A stretch of 64,000 bases of DNA from Zygnema cylindricum. Lineage: Eukaryota > Streptophyta > Zygnematophyceae > Zygnematales > Zygnemataceae. The position numbers were made by a program, and so were the translations under genes. The notes beneath the pieces were generated by a model that worked only from the letters and a program-made list of their open reading frames with translations, had not been told where the DNA came from and ran no database searches. The stretch is from assembly GCA_037447655.1 (NCBI GenBank), contig JBBHKE010000955.1:124001-188000 (forward strand), read 5' to 3'. Positions 13,561 through 25,695 of the stretch are shown piece after piece; the stretch's first letter is position 1, and each line of letters opens with the position of its first letter.

Positions 13561-14449
13561 CTCCCCTGAGTTGATAGCAAAAAGAATCTCTGAATTTGCT
13601 CCCCTGAGTAGTGAGTTATGGAGGGTCAAAGTTGACCTTTTGTACAGAAGCTCTCTGGAAGAGAGGGTCTTATCTACCAAAATTTTCTAAGTCCTATCTC
13701 TTTCTAAAACTCTATCTATTGATGTACGGCACCAATTATATTACACTGCCGTACACAGAAGTACAACTGTCGGTGTACTTTCTACACGGATATTGTACAA
13801 CATGGCCTAAATGTCAACACAGGTCATATCGAAATTCGGTCCCGTAATCCTCGGAGATGCTGCAATCTAATGTAATTGTGCCACGTGTCATCCGATGTGG
13901 CCATGGCCACCAACCGCCAAGATAATCTTGCGCGATCTCGGCTTTCTTCTTGGCCATCAGATTGAATGCAAATTTTAATCGTAGCCGTCATAAATACTTG
14001 CGAGGTACTCGTTTCTTATCCATATCGTAATCCGTACTTTTACATAACTAGATCTATGTATCCCGTAAACAGTTATCGTTAAATGAATTATCGTACGTGG
14101 TAATGTTTAAATATATAACAAACCCTAAAGCATGTAACACTAGTCCTAGACTAAATGGATAAGTCTATCGGCTACTGACGGCTTAACGGAGGGTACGTAC
14201 CAAGATCGAATCATGGATCCGACATCTTCCTTTTTAGTAAATAAACTACCTATCCGTAAATCAACTATTCTATTTCCCGTAAACCTTTGGATAGCCTAAG
14301 TAGCCATGGCTCTAGCTTCCTCTCCAACTTCTCAGTGACTACAACAAGTGTGGGAGTTGAAGAGATTAGTTAGAGAGCAAACTGCCTCAACTTCTTTCTG
14401 TATTTCAATTTAGACCTAGAAAATACTAAAAGAACCATCGATTTCTACA
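13561..14449 (-). repeat. 5' LTR of element B, truncated
   Basis: This is the same LTR sequence as 7700-8585 in the same orientation. It lacks the terminal roughly 140 bp that would have joined the primer-binding site. Its outer end (14449) is intact and is followed by the GACCA duplication. Confidence 0.78.
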
Positions 14450-14454
14450 GACCA

Positions 14455-14674
14455 CGGGTGACGTGATGCTTCGTAAGCACTCCAGATATTGGGAATTGAC
14501 AGTGTGTATTGTTGTGTGTCTGTTTTCTGATTTTGATATAATTTGGACTTGTGAGTCTAGTTTTATAGAGCTGAGAAAACTGTTGTTTATAGGATTTTAG
14601 CTTATACTAAGAAACATGTCTACTTCTACAACTACTGCTGCAGCTCCACCTGTGCTAGTAGTCATAGAACAACA
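14455..14674 (+). repeat. 5' LTR of element C, right part with gag start codon
   Basis: The remainder of C's 5' LTR matches the end of the 3' LTR (20620-20845), but about 390 bp present in the 3' LTR between GCTTCGTAAGCACT and TTGGGAATTGACAG are absent. The shared LTR sequence runs past the gag ATG at 14616 and ends GAACAACA. Confidence 0.8.
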
Positions 14675-17600
14675 GGTTATGGGCGTGTCTTCAAGAATTC
14701 CTATATTTAATGGGCAGAAATATGCTTACTGGGCGGATATGGTTGAGTCTCACTTTGAAATGGCATGTTTGCTAGAGGTTCTGGATGGATCACTTGATGA
14801 ATCTGATCCAACTTGGGCGAAGAAGAATTCCCAAGCTCGAAATACTCTCAAGCTATGTCTCTCAAAAAACATGGTCATGTCAAAAATTAAGATAAAGAAG
14901 GCGGTTGACTTACGGAAATCAATTAAAGCATCTGATAAGGCGAACGTTCAAGAAGAACTCATGTTGGCATGAAAGATATGGGACTACAAATACTCGCGGG
15001 GGAACAATGGCCGAGTATACAGAAAATTTAAGAGCTATTATTGATGCTCATGCTTGTGCATGTGGCACTTTTCTTGAGTTCCAGCAAGTTGTTTTGGTCA
15101 TTAGAGGTCTTCCTAGCAGTATGAAAGATGCACTTGCTGAACTGAAAAAGCATGATAAAGCTAGCTAGACACTTCAGTTTGCAATTAATATTATTCTGGA
15201 GGAAGAGTCTACATCAAAGAAGCGTAATGGAAAAAAGTAGGTAGTGGCGTTTAACACAGACTTTGAAAGGAAAGGTCAGTTTAATCCGCAGATAAGTCAA
15301 GTTAATCAACAGATGAATCTGTTTAAGCCGAATCAGAGTCAGTTTAAACAGTTTAATCAAGGGCAAAATAGACAATCTTTTACTTCTTAATTTTATTGCT
15401 CATAAAAATGTCATGGATATAGGTATTGTCCTAAACTCAGAAAGGCAAATGAGACAGGTTGTATAGACCAAGTTGGCAGCAAAGTCAGTTTAACCTGGGC
15501 TTCTTTGGTCAACAGTTACAGAACAATTCATTGCTTTCTTCATCTGTCACTCAAGAAAATGAGTATTTGACATTCAATGAGCAGATGACTCGGAGTTATT
15601 TGTCATGGCAGTAGCAATAGAGGGCTCAAAGGACGCCAGATGGATCATGGACACGGGAGCATCGGCTCGCATGTGTTGGAACAAGACACTTTTTACCAAT
15701 CTAAAAGGGACACCTACAAAAAATATAATGTGCTTGTGGCATGAGTGTCCAGACATCTGCTTAGGGTGATATTTCTTTACTGGTAGCTGTAGGAGGAAAG
15801 TCAGTGGAAAATACACTTCATAATGTCTTATATGTTCCAAACTTCAAAAAGAATATGTTTTCCACTTCATTAGTTGAGAGCAAAGGCTTTGAGGTCATGC
15901 TTAAAAGGGGTAGGCAGGTTGTGAGCAAGCTAGGAAAGATACTAGTCATAGGAACTAGAGATGAAAGCAAAATGTACCGCATGGCTATGGCTGAATATAA
16001 GGAAAATAATGTTCTCTACTCTGGTGTAATATCTACAAATGAGTAATGGCATAAGAGGCTAAGCCATGTTAAATTTGACAGTCTGACAAAATTGGTTAAA
16101 ATTGGCAAAAAAGAGGGATTAAAATTGGCGAAATAAAGGGAGTTTCTCTTACAGATCAGCACGTTAAAACTTGTGATGGATACTCTTTAGGAAAGATCCA
16201 TTAGTTGTTGTTTCCATAGGAATCAGATCATGAATCTACGAAGGTCTTGCAGCTAATCCATTCGGATGTTTTTGGACCAGCTCAGGTGCCTTGTGCTGGG
16301 ATAATTCGTTTTATGGTTGGGTTAACAAATGACTTATCAAGATTCACAAATGTTTACTTTATGAAAGAAAAGAGTGAAGTGTTCGGACACTTGAAACACT
16401 ACAAAGCTTGGGCTGAAAAGTTGCATGGTGTTCCGATTCTGTAACTTAGATCGGACAATGGAGGAGAGTATATCTCAAAGGAGTTTGAAAAGTTTCTTTT
16501 GGAGGAGGGTATAAGTCACCAGCTCACGGTTCCTTTCACGCCTTAACAGAATATAGTTGCAGAAAGATTGAACAAGACTATTACAGAATGTGCTAGATCT
16601 ATGCTTGCAGATAAGAAAGTTGATATGAAATTCTGGGTTGAGGCGCTTCACTGTGCAGTTTCTATCAAGAATAGAATTGGTTCTACGTCGGTTAGCTCAG
16701 CACCTTTTGAACTCTAGACAGGTAGAAAACCTGAGGTAAGTCTTTTTAGAGTTTTCGGTAGTAAATGCTTTATTTTGAACACATCTAAAAAAACTTGGAA
16801 AATGGAACCGAAAGGGTTACCGGGTATTCTTATGGGGTATGATGATAATTCAAAGGGATACAGAGTATATGTTTTTGATAGGAAAAAATAATTGTGTCTA
16901 GGAACATTATTGTGAAGGATGAAGAAGTTTCAACAGATCTATTTTGCATGACAGAAAAACAGGCTGAAGAAAAGTCACAAGAATATGTCATTTTTGATAC
17001 ACACAGGACAGTTTATTTTCCAGCTGTTCAACACTCTCTTGGAGCTCCAGTGTCTTCAAGAAATTAGGTTCCTCTTCAGCCTTTGTTAGAGCATGATGAA
17101 CAACTCCAGGAGCATGCAGAGCACATCACAAGATCAACAACGAATGTCCGACTTCCATCGGTCTCAACCTCATAACTTCTGGGGGGAAGGAGATCTAACA
17201 GCTGCCTAAACTCAAGTTCACACTTTGCATTCCCTACAGCCTTGGAGGAACCTTTGACCATTCAGGAGGCTTTTTCATCACCGGAAAGAACTCACTAGAT
17301 CGAGGCGGCAAATGACGAAAATGAAATTTATTATGGAGGCTCAAACGTGGGAGTTGGTGGATCTTCCACCGACCTGAAAAGCCATCGGCAAAAAATGGGT
17401 GTTCAAGGTTAAGTTGAACCCAAATGGCACCATTGAAAGATACAAGGCCAGACTTGTGGCCAAAGGCTATAATCAGAAAGAGGGAATTGACTTTGAGGAG
17501 ACCTTCTCTCCAATGGTAAGGTTTCCAACTGTCAGAATTCCGTTAAGTCTGGCTGCAATTGAAAAAATGGAAGTTCATTAAAAGGATGTTAAAACGGCTT

Positions 17601-17813
17601 TCCTGCATGGAGAGCTTGAAGAAACTATCTATATGCAACAACCTGAGATGTATGTAGAGAAAGGGAAGGAGAATCTAGTATGTAAATTGACGAAATCCTT
17701 GTATGGGCTGAAACAGGCCGCTAGACAATTGAACCTATAGTTGGATGAATTCTTAACTGGGCTGGGAGTTTAAAGAATCAGTTCAAATCATTCTGTGTAT
17801 GTTATGCAGGGTG
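14616..17813 (+). pseudogene. Element C gag-protease-integrase-RT (first part)
   Basis: Gag starts at ATG 14616 inside the LTR, so its first 19 codons are LTR sequence. It continues through the primer-binding site as QVMGVSSRIPIFNG. Protease shows MDTGASARM (about 15645). The integrase region follows, with WHKRLSHVKFD (about 16050), HSDVFGPAQVP (16260) and RSDNGGEYIS (16450). RT has [13 protein letters not shown] (17440) and [11 protein letters not shown] (17700). Stops, some close to 15165, 16440 and 17580, and frame changes make it non-functional. It is interrupted at 17813 by a solo LTR within RT and resumes at 18853. Confidence 0.83.
14675..14684 (+). other. Primer-binding site of C, half-tRNA-iMet type
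   Basis: GGTTATGGGC directly follows the LTR and is complementary to the anticodon arm of initiator tRNA-Met. It is also coding sequence: with the LTR's final CA it reads Q-V-M-G within gag. Confidence 0.72.
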
Positions 17814-18852
17814 TGTTGAAATTAATAGATTTCTAAAGTATTTTCTAGGTATAAATATGTTAGTATAAAAGGAAAAACAAAAAGGACGGACAACCTGCCC
17901 TCCACCTCCTCTCTCTAGCCGCCATACTTGTTTTAGTCGCTGAAGGATACAGAGGGTGGTTGAACCATGGTTGCCTTAGTCCAACAGGCAGTTATTTTTA
18001 GTAGGTTACTTAAAAGATACCCAACGGACCCAGGATTTGATCCTGGTACCTGTCGTCCGTCAAGTTGGCCAGTAGCGGTTAGCTTTTTCCCATTAGACTA
18101 GGACCAATGCTAAGTGCTATAGGGTGTGATAGATATATATTTATTTAAAAGTAAATGAATTCATTTAACTGAAACTGCATATGGCATGCATAGATAGATT
18201 TTTGTAAAGTACAAAGTACGATACTGTTTCTAAACGGATACCACTCATTTTGTTTCGACAGCGAAACAAATATCGCACAAGTATTTATAACAGTTGAGAT
18301 TTCATTTCGGTTCATATCCAACGGCGCACGTCATCACCGAAATCCCGAAGTGGTCACTTTGGCTTTTTGTGACATGGCATGACCTGGCGCCAGGTGGAGA
18401 GATCACATTTGGTCGCGGGAATTTCGAGGAACCTACGGACGAGTAAAACGAGGGCACGCGTCCACGTAATAGCCTTGCCGTACATCTGTCGTACAAAAGG
18501 TGCACCGGCAGTAGTACTTTTTGGTACGGTATTGTCATATCATTGGTCCGTACTCTAGTTGATACGAGTTATTAGAGGAAATCAGGACTTAGTGTATTCT
18601 TGATACAATCACCTCTCCCCTTGAGGGTTTGTATAAAATAGGCATCTTTGCCACCCCATACTTATCGCCTGGTTGGGTGTTTTCATAGATTCTTTTTCCT
18701 ACGGACTTAGGGGAGTCCAGGTTGCACAGGGTTGCATCCAGATTATCAGCTTGTTTGCTTGGGCAGCACAGGTAACCATCCAAAGTGGGTTAGTTAATAA
18801 CTATCTAGAGGCTTCTTGAATTCTGTGATCCAATGGAGGACACAGAATTGCA
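17814..18852 (+). repeat. Solo LTR inside RT of element C
   Basis: A 1039-bp LTR of the D/B/F family, starting TGTTGAAATTAATAG and ending CAGAATTGCA, with perfect GGGTG duplications (17809-17813 and 18853-18857). The RT reading frame resumes immediately after it. No internal copia sequence of its own is present. Confidence 0.88.
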
Positions 18853-19870
18853 GGGTGAAGATGGAATAATCAATATTGGTGTCTATGTTAATGACCTGCT
18901 ACTTATCTGCAAATCTATGAATGAAATAAACCGTATTAAGGAAGCCTTAAAATCCAAATTTGAGATGAAAGACCTCGGTGAGGCAAAGTATATATTAGGG
19001 ATACAAGTAGAGAGAGATATAAACAAGAAACAAAGAGTGTTAACTCAAAAGGAGGCTTTAGGTTCTATGTTGGAAAAGTTAGAAATGAAAGAGGTTAAAG
19101 GATGTGTAACTGCCATAGAATACAAGCTGAAGTTAGAAAGAGGTGAATCTGAGTTAGGTATTTTAGTTAGTGAGAGTCTAGAGTTAGGGGAGGAGGAGTT
19201 TATGGCTTCAAAACCATATAGGCAGGTAGTTGGTAGCCTCATCTATTTTATAAATTGTACCAGGCTTGATATTGCGGATGTAGTTGGTGCTCTAAGTAGA
19301 AGTCTACAGAATCCGAAAAAGGCAGACTGGGAAGCTGCAAAAAGGGTTATGAGATACCTGACAGGAACTCGAAATCTCAAACTATTTCTTGGAGGAGGAG
19401 AACTCAAGCTACAGACTTGGAGCGATGCTAGCTATGGCGACATGCCTAGCAGAAAATCAACTACCGGATTTGTTTCGCAGATTGGAAATAGAACCTGCTG
19501 TTGGAGTAGCAAACTTCAAAAAGTAACCGCCCAATCAACTATCCAGTCAGAATATATGGCAGCAAGTTCTGCCCTCAAGGAAATCCTATAGGTAAATGCA
19601 CTTTTACAAGAATTGTGACACATGCAGACAGGACCTCAAGTCATCTGGTGTGACAACCAGGCAGCCATTGCAATCGCCTCCAATCTCAACCACCACTTTA
19701 AGAGTAAGCACGTGGATTTTAGTCTTCATTTTGTCCGAGAAGAGGTACTTGCTAGAGTCATAAAACTATGCTATCTGCCGAATAAAAATATGGTTGCATA
19801 TATGCTACCTAAGGCCCTGCCTGCACCTCAATTAGAGTTCTGCAAAAATGCTATCACGCTGAGTGAATAA
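18833..19870 (+). pseudogene. Element C RT C-terminus and RNase H, with an LTR-derived start
   Basis: The first seven codons (from ATG 18833) are the end of the solo LTR (MEDTELQ). From 18853 the frame is C's own pol. It holds the RT motif VYVNDLL, a YILGIQVERD stretch and the RNase H block with RQVVGSLIYFINCTR and TWSDASYGD. After a stop at 19591 the end of RNase H follows (WCDNQAAIAIASN, then KSKHVDFSLHFVREE) to 19870. The canonical YVDDLL is YVNDLL here, an active-site change. The 252-codon open stretch is by chance in frame with the LTR's gag start codon, and it is unlikely to make a working enzyme. Confidence 0.8.
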
Positions 19871-19894
19871 CTGAGTCTAAAAGCTTTAGGGGAA

Positions 19895-20845
19895 TGTTTC
19901 TTTTAAAGCTTTATCCTCAGTAGATATAACTGTGAGGGAAGGCTTATAACTTGGAATATTTTTGGATCAGCTTTGTTGTAATGTTTACCTAAAATAGTGT
20001 GATGATGAAATAGTGACTTTAGAGTGTATGGTATGATCACATAGACATGCGTTAGTATTTGAAGATGTCACTGGTATTGTGGAGTGGATCTAAGCACATG
20101 TCGCACATCGAACGAGTGTTTTCCGCAAATCAGACAGACCGAAAGCGAACCGAACATCCGAGAAATCAATTGTATCGGACAAGTACCAGACACAGATTTC
20201 AACCATAAAAACGATCACGATTCAAATGGGGACCACTGGCGACGAGGTGCTTCGTAAGCACTCTAGATAACCGTACAACACTAACCACAACCGGGTGGAC
20301 TTATTTGACTGTTGCTGACAAAGCAACAACATTTTGTGTACGGCGCCAAATTGTGAATACCTGAAGTAACAAATCTTTGTGGTGTAGTAGATTAGAAATG
20401 GTGATGACTATTCAGATCTAAGTTAATGGAAATTAGGTTTTTTGGAAGTTCCTTTGGGTACTATGTCGTACTACAGTACAATATCACTTTTCCAGGTATA
20501 GACACCTGATTGGTAAGTGAGCAGTAGATACTCACTCAGTGTATAAAGTTTAGGAATTAGAAATCTAGTTTTGGGACTGGGAATTTAAAAGGCAGTTTTT
20601 GGGAAACTTGCATTCTCCATATCTTATGGTTTACTTGACCAATTCTACTACAATTTTGGGAATTGACAGTGTGTAATGTGGTGTGTCTGTATGTTGATTT
20701 TGATATGGTTTAGACTTGTGAGTCTGGCTTTATATAGTTGAGAAAACTGTTGTTTATAGGATTTCTATTAGTTTCTGCTAAGAAACATGTCTACTTCTAC
20801 AACTACTGTTGTAGCTCCATCTGTGCCAGAAGTCATAGATCAATA
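19895..20845 (+). repeat. 3' LTR of element C
   Basis: A 951-bp LTR preceded by polypurine AGGGGAA and followed by the GATAT duplication. It ends with a copy of the gag start region (ATG at 20787), as expected if the start codon lies in the LTR. It is about 390 bp longer than the 5' LTR, the extra sequence lying around 20270-20640. Confidence 0.83.
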
Positions 20846-20850
20846 GATAT

Positions 20851-23464
20851 CTAGGGACCTATAAGGGAACCATTGGTTGGAGGGAAAAGGTTTATGTTGA
20901 CAATAATCGATGACTGGTCTAGGTACTCTAGAGTCTACTTCCTAAAAACAAAGTCTGAAACGCCAACTTAGTTCAAAGAATATAAAGCCTGGAGTGAGGA
21001 GTTACATATAACCCCTATTAAGAGAATAAAGAATGATAATGGGGGAGAATATACCTCTAACCAGTTTGAGGAATACCTGAGAGATAAGGGAGTTTAACAC
21101 CAAAAAATTGTACCATATAACTCGAAACAAAATAGGGTAGCTAAAAGGCTGAATCAGACACTAAGAGATAGTGTATGTAGTACGTTGGCTGACAAGAAAA
21201 CAGGAAAGAGATTTTGGGCAAAACCCATGAACTGTGCCAACTACAAAAAGAATCGAGTCCTTACCTCAGCTGTAAAGGGAATGACACCATATGAGAGATG
21301 GGTTGGAAGAAAACTATATATCTCACACCTTAAAGTATTCCGTAGCCAAGTTTACAGTCTTGATACGGATAAGAAAAACTGGAAACTAGATGTTAAAGGC
21401 AAACCTGGATACTTTGTAGTATATGATGAGGATGTCAAGGGATATAGAGTTTATGACTTAGCAAAGGAAGATATTATTCTGGTCAAATACCTAGTTGTCA
21501 TAGATGAAAGGAAGTCATTTGACCCCTTCAAATATACCAAGAAGATAAAAATCCGTTTTGAGTCTGAAAGTGAAGAGAGTCCTGTCTTTCCCGAAAGGGA
21601 CGGGGATATGAGTGAAACAATGATTGCAGATTTAGGGGATATCCAAGATACAAGAGATCTACCAGACACCTCACATATTCCTATGGACTTCGAGGAGATA
21701 GAAGAAGCGGGACAAGAACCGGCTTCCATGGACAGGGGAGCCGATGAGATAGTGAGAAGAAATCCAAGACTTCCATCCATTCCAGCTTCGGAGTTTGAGG
21801 GAGGAAAGAGGAGCAGCAAAAGGATACAAGAAAAACAAGCTGCTCATAAGGTAATTAACCTATCTCACCCAGATGAGCCTCAATCTTACTCGGAAGTAGT
21901 GAATAGTCCAGAGAAAGAAAGATGGATTAGAGCCATAAATGATGAGATGGCTTCAATCATGAAAGCAAATACTTGGGAATTAGGGGATTGTCCTCCAGAC
22001 AAAAAACCTATTGGGTGTAAATGGGTATTTAAACTAAAACTGAACCCAGATAATACCATTGAGAGATATAAGGCCCGATTGGTAGCGAAAGGGTTCACTC
22101 AAAAAGAAGGGATTGACTATGAGGAGACCTTTGCTCCAGTTGTTGGGTTCCCCTCAGTAAGGATTCTCCTCAGTCTGGCAGCAGCGGAAGACATGGAAAT
22201 CCATCAGATGGACATTAAGACAAATTTTCTTAATGGTGAATTAGAGGAAGAAATTTTCATGAGGCAACCCGAGGGGTTCGTGGAAGAAGGAGAAGAGAGC
22301 AAAGTCTGCAGGCTCATAAAATCCTTATATGGACTAAAACAGGCTCCCCAACAATGGAATAAGAAACTAGATGAGTTTCTCACCAATGTGGGATATATCC
22401 GTATCAGCTCTGACCATTCTATCTATATGTTTGAAGATGAGAATGGTGTGATTTTTATTGCAATTTATGTGGATGATCTTCTAGTGTTAAGTAAGTCTTT
22501 GGAAAAGATCAATAAATTAAAGAAAGACCTTAGAAGCAGATTTGGCATGAAGGATTTAGGGGAGACAAGATATATTTTGGGAATTCAAATGGAAAGAGAT
22601 AGGGGAAAATGATCATTAGGCTTACTTAGAAAAAAACAATAGGAAATATGCTTGAGAAATTCCAGATGGAAAAATCAAACAGTTGTACCACTCCAATGGA
22701 CTTGAAGAAAGTAAGTGATAGGAGTGTAGAGGGAGGAGTGAAAATCTTAGATGATCAAATAAGTTTAGAAGAGAGAGTTTATAAAGTCTATCCCTTACAG
22801 GTCGTAGAAAGTCTAATATACTTCATGAATTGTACCACGCTAGACATAGCGGCAGCAGTTGGAGTACTCAGTAGGAGTCTTAATGATCCTAAGAAGAGAG
22901 ACTAAGAGGTAGCCAAAAGAGTCATGAGATATCGAGTGGGAACTAGGGAGTTATGGTTGCATTTGGGAGGGGAGCACACTGACATCACTACTTGGAGTGA
23001 TACCAGTTATGGGGATGCACCTATGAGATGATGTAATTCCGGGTATGTGTGGGAATGCGTTTGCTGTTAGAGTAGCAAGCAACAAAAGGTTGTTGCTCAG
23101 TCTACTATGGAGGCTGAGTCTATGGCCTCTTGTTCTGCTGTGAAAGAATTGATGTGGGTCAAGTCCTTGTTGCAAGAATTGGGGTATAGGAAGGAATGAG
23201 TGCATGAAGTTTTTTGTGATAATCAGGCTGCCATTGCAATTGCATCCAATCCAAAACATCATTTCAAAACAAAACATATGGACATAAGATTGAGACTTGT
23301 GAGGGAGAAAGTTAAAAATAAAATTGTATATCTTGTGTATAGGTCTGATAAAGAAATTGTGGCTGACATGATGACCAAACATGTGCCCTCTCCCAAGTTA
23401 AAATATTGCAGAGAAAAATGTGGACTAAAAAAAAAATTTAAATTAGACTAGAAAATAAGGGGAG
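20851..23464 (+). pseudogene. Element D integrase C-terminus, RT and RNase H
   Basis: This continues D's integrase from 7213. An uninterrupted 475-codon frame (21185-22612) carries the integrase C-terminus (NRVLTSAVKGMTPYERW), the acidic linker and most of RT. RT shows [62 protein letters not shown] and an intact YVDDLL. A stop at 22612 precedes RNase H, which follows in pieces to 23451 with LIYFMNCTTLDIAAAVGVL and CDNQAAIAIASN. The damage is lighter than in B or C. With gag, protease and RNase H broken, the element cannot be autonomous. Confidence 0.85.
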
Positions 23465-23577
23465 TGTTGAAAAATCACTAGATTTATAGAATTTTTTCTA
23501 GGTAAAAAAATAAGGAAAAAGAGCAAACAACATGCTTCCACCTTTCCTCTCTATCCCACATACTTGTTGTAGTCACT

Positions 23578-23630
<53 letters not shown>

Positions 23631-24492
23631 GAAGTCATGGCTGCCTCAACCTAATATACAGGACTAAAGAGTTACTTATGTCACTATCAACAAAAGGTTG
23701 AGTCCAGCAGGACCCAAACCCCCGCCCGGCAGAGTGAGGCGTAGCCGTCAGCTCTAACCAGTATGTTGTAGAAGTTCGTTAAAGTATATAAGGTATGATT
23801 AATACTTAAATTGTGTTACGATCTATAAACTGATTAACGTCAATACAAATGAAAAAACATAGAACTAATTGAATAAAGTGCGAATATGCTACCGCACGAA
23901 TCAAATGTATCAGACATTTGTTTTGACGGCTAAAATTGAATGCCGGTTTTTTCATCCAACGGCGCACATCATCGTCGAGATCCCGGAATGGTCACTTTAG
24001 CATTTTGTGTCGTGGCATGACTTGGCGCCACGTTGAGAGATGACATTTGGTCGCCAGATTTTCGAGGAACATACGGACAAGTAAAATGTGGACACGCATC
24101 CACTTAATCGCCTTGTCATACATAGGCCGTACAGAAAATACGCCGGCAGTAGTACTTTTCTGTACTGCAAAATTATATGATTGGTTCGTACTTTTAGTAG
24201 ATTGGGGTTGTGAGAGGGAATTAGGACTTAGTAAATTTTGGTAGGTAGTCACCTCTATGTTTTAGAGTTTGTACAAATTGGCATTTTTGCTGCCTCATGA
24301 CTTATCGACTGGTTGGTCGTTTTCAGTGATTCTCTTTCCTAAAGACTCATGGGAGTTCAGACTGCACAGGGGTGCAGTCAGATTGCCAACTTGTTTGCTG
24401 GGGTTGTAGTGGTGGTGATTGAAAGTGGGTTAGTTAAACACTACCTCGAGGCTTCCTAAATTCTGTAGTCCAATGGAGGACACAGAATTGCA
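23465..24492 (+). repeat. 3' LTR of element D
   Basis: A 1028-bp LTR starting TGTTGAAAAATC after a purine tract and ending ATGGAGGACACAGAATTGCA, followed by the AAGAG duplication. It keeps the gag ATG (24473) that the 5' LTR has lost. It also contains an AG microsatellite absent from the 5' copy. Confidence 0.87.
23581..23627 (+). repeat. (AG)n microsatellite
   Basis: An almost perfect AG dinucleotide run of about 46 bp within D's 3' LTR. The 5' LTR has only a short GAGAGAGA at the equivalent place (about 4607), so the run expanded after insertion. Confidence 0.9.
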
Positions 24493-24497
24493 AAGAG

Positions 24498-24980
24498 CTT
24501 CCCAGATGTCTATTGCTTTGACTATCATTAGATGAGGGGTAGCTACTCCTTTAGTGAGTTGCCTAAGGATGAGATGTTTTGCTACTTCATTGTTGTAGTC
24601 CCATATTTTTGCGTCATTTGCCTCGGTTTTGACTATCCCTCTAGTTGTCCCAGATGCTATGACCCAAATGCTATGAATGGAGCAGTCAGAGTAAGAATTT
24701 CCTTTCCCTTCTCCTTTCCTTTGTCAACGACATGGCCTTCTTTTTCATTCTCTTATGTCTCCTATGTTTGTTCAGATCCCCCAGAGAATTTGACTCCACC
24801 GAATCCAAGTGGACCTCTATAGATTGCTAATGGCCTCCTCACCCTTCCACTCACTATCCCCTATAAGTGCTTCTCATGAAGTGCTCCGCTGATCATGGTT
24901 TCCCAATAGATAAACCTTGTTCCGTTGAATACGGGCACCATAGAGGGTGGGCCCATAACTTGTAATTCTGTGGCTACCAT
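24498..24980 (-). pseudogene. Element F gag N-terminus
   Basis: Gag begins at ATG 24980 inside the LTR (MVATELQ) and reads on through the primer-binding site as VMGPPSMVPVFNG, then RFIYWETM. This is the N-terminal copia gag pattern shared with elements C and D. A stop follows shortly, near 24860, and later frames are disturbed. The last codons before D's insertion read AIDIWEAL, continued as VDAY at 4483-4468. Confidence 0.78.
24946..24960 (-). other. Primer-binding site of F, half-tRNA-iMet type
   Basis: On the minus strand, AGTTATGGGCCCACC directly follows the LTR. Fourteen of 15 bases match the complement of the initiator tRNA-Met anticodon arm, with a mismatch at the base next to the LTR. 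Confidence 0.75.
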
Positions 24981-25695
24981 TGGCACACAAAATCAGCAGT
25001 CTATCGGAAGCCCTCTAGGATAAAATATGCTTTCTCACTTTGCACAAGAATAATGTTCAGTCTGAACCTTAACAGGTCTGACTTTTGTCAACCCCGTGAG
25101 GGCTCGAATCCCATGAGTCATACCCAAAAGAAATCTCCAAATTTGCTCAACTAAGAAGTAATTTATTTGTGGCCAAGGTTAGCCTTTTGTATACAAGCTT
25201 GCTGGGAGAGAGGCGGCGGCCTCAAATTTTCCTAAGTCCCAAAACCCCTCTCTAAACCTCCTACAACTGAAGTACCTATCTAATCAGAAGATTGTATGGT
25301 ACTGTAAGGTACACAAGTCGTGGTACTTTCTGTAGGGTAATTGTACAATATGGCTTAGCAAGAGTTATCTTTTGCACCTTAACTTTCTCTGGTGTACTCC
25401 GTGAATTCCGCAAAGCAATGGGAGTCAGCCACATGTCATCCGGTGAGGTTTTGCCCAAAAACCGCTAAAATGGCCATTCCGTGATGTCGGCTCAAATGCG
25501 AGCCGTCCGATGCAAACCGGCTTTTAATGTCATTTGTTTAAACAAATGCTTGGTACAATTATTTTGTGCGGAGTATCATACAAGTGGTTCTATGTTATGC
25601 TATGTCCCTATAATCAGTTAAGTGATTTATGGTACACTATCAACTTTAAGTAGTTATCAAACCCTATATACTTCAACAATCTTCAATGACATACC

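Larger units (their letters stand above)
7553..14449 (-). mobile_element. Copia element B (minus), inserted in the 5' LTR of C
   Basis: B is flanked by GACCA duplications (7548-7552 and 14450-14454). The 3' LTR is at 7553-8585 and a truncated 5' LTR at 13561-14449. The internal region at 8586-12555 runs leftward as gag, protease, integrase, RT and RNase H. An opposite-facing LTR (12556-13555) lies between gag and the 5' LTR. The original 5' LTR end, primer-binding site and gag start are missing, apparently deleted at the LTR-LTR junction near 13553-13561. Confidence 0.82.
7214..20845 (+). mobile_element. Copia element C (plus), inserted in D
   Basis: C is bounded by GATAT duplications (7209-7213 and 20846-20850). 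Its ends are TGTTAGTATTAAAG and CATAGATCAATA. Its 5' LTR is split by element B (7214-7552 and 14455-14674) and its pol by a solo LTR (17814-18852). The polypurine tract AGGGGAA (19888-19894) precedes the 3' LTR at 19895-20845. Several stop codons in gag-pol show that it is old. Confidence 0.85.
4484..24492 (+). mobile_element. Copia element D (plus), inserted in F and hosting C
   Basis: D is bounded by AAGAG duplications at 4479-4483 and 24493-24497. It has a 5' LTR at 4484-5466 and a 3' LTR at 23465-24492. The internal region is at 5467-7213 and 20851-23464, interrupted by element C in integrase. Without C, the reading LVHTDI continues into GP and GGKRFMLTIIDDWSRY, as in a normal copia integrase. 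A purine run (GGGGAG) precedes the 3' LTR and serves as the polypurine tract. Confidence 0.88.

Noticed and set aside
12556-14449. DNA transposon with roughly 0.9-kb terminal inverted repeats
   Set aside because: Both arms are LTRs of the D/B/F family in opposite orientation. B's GACCA duplication encloses 7553-14449, not this pair.
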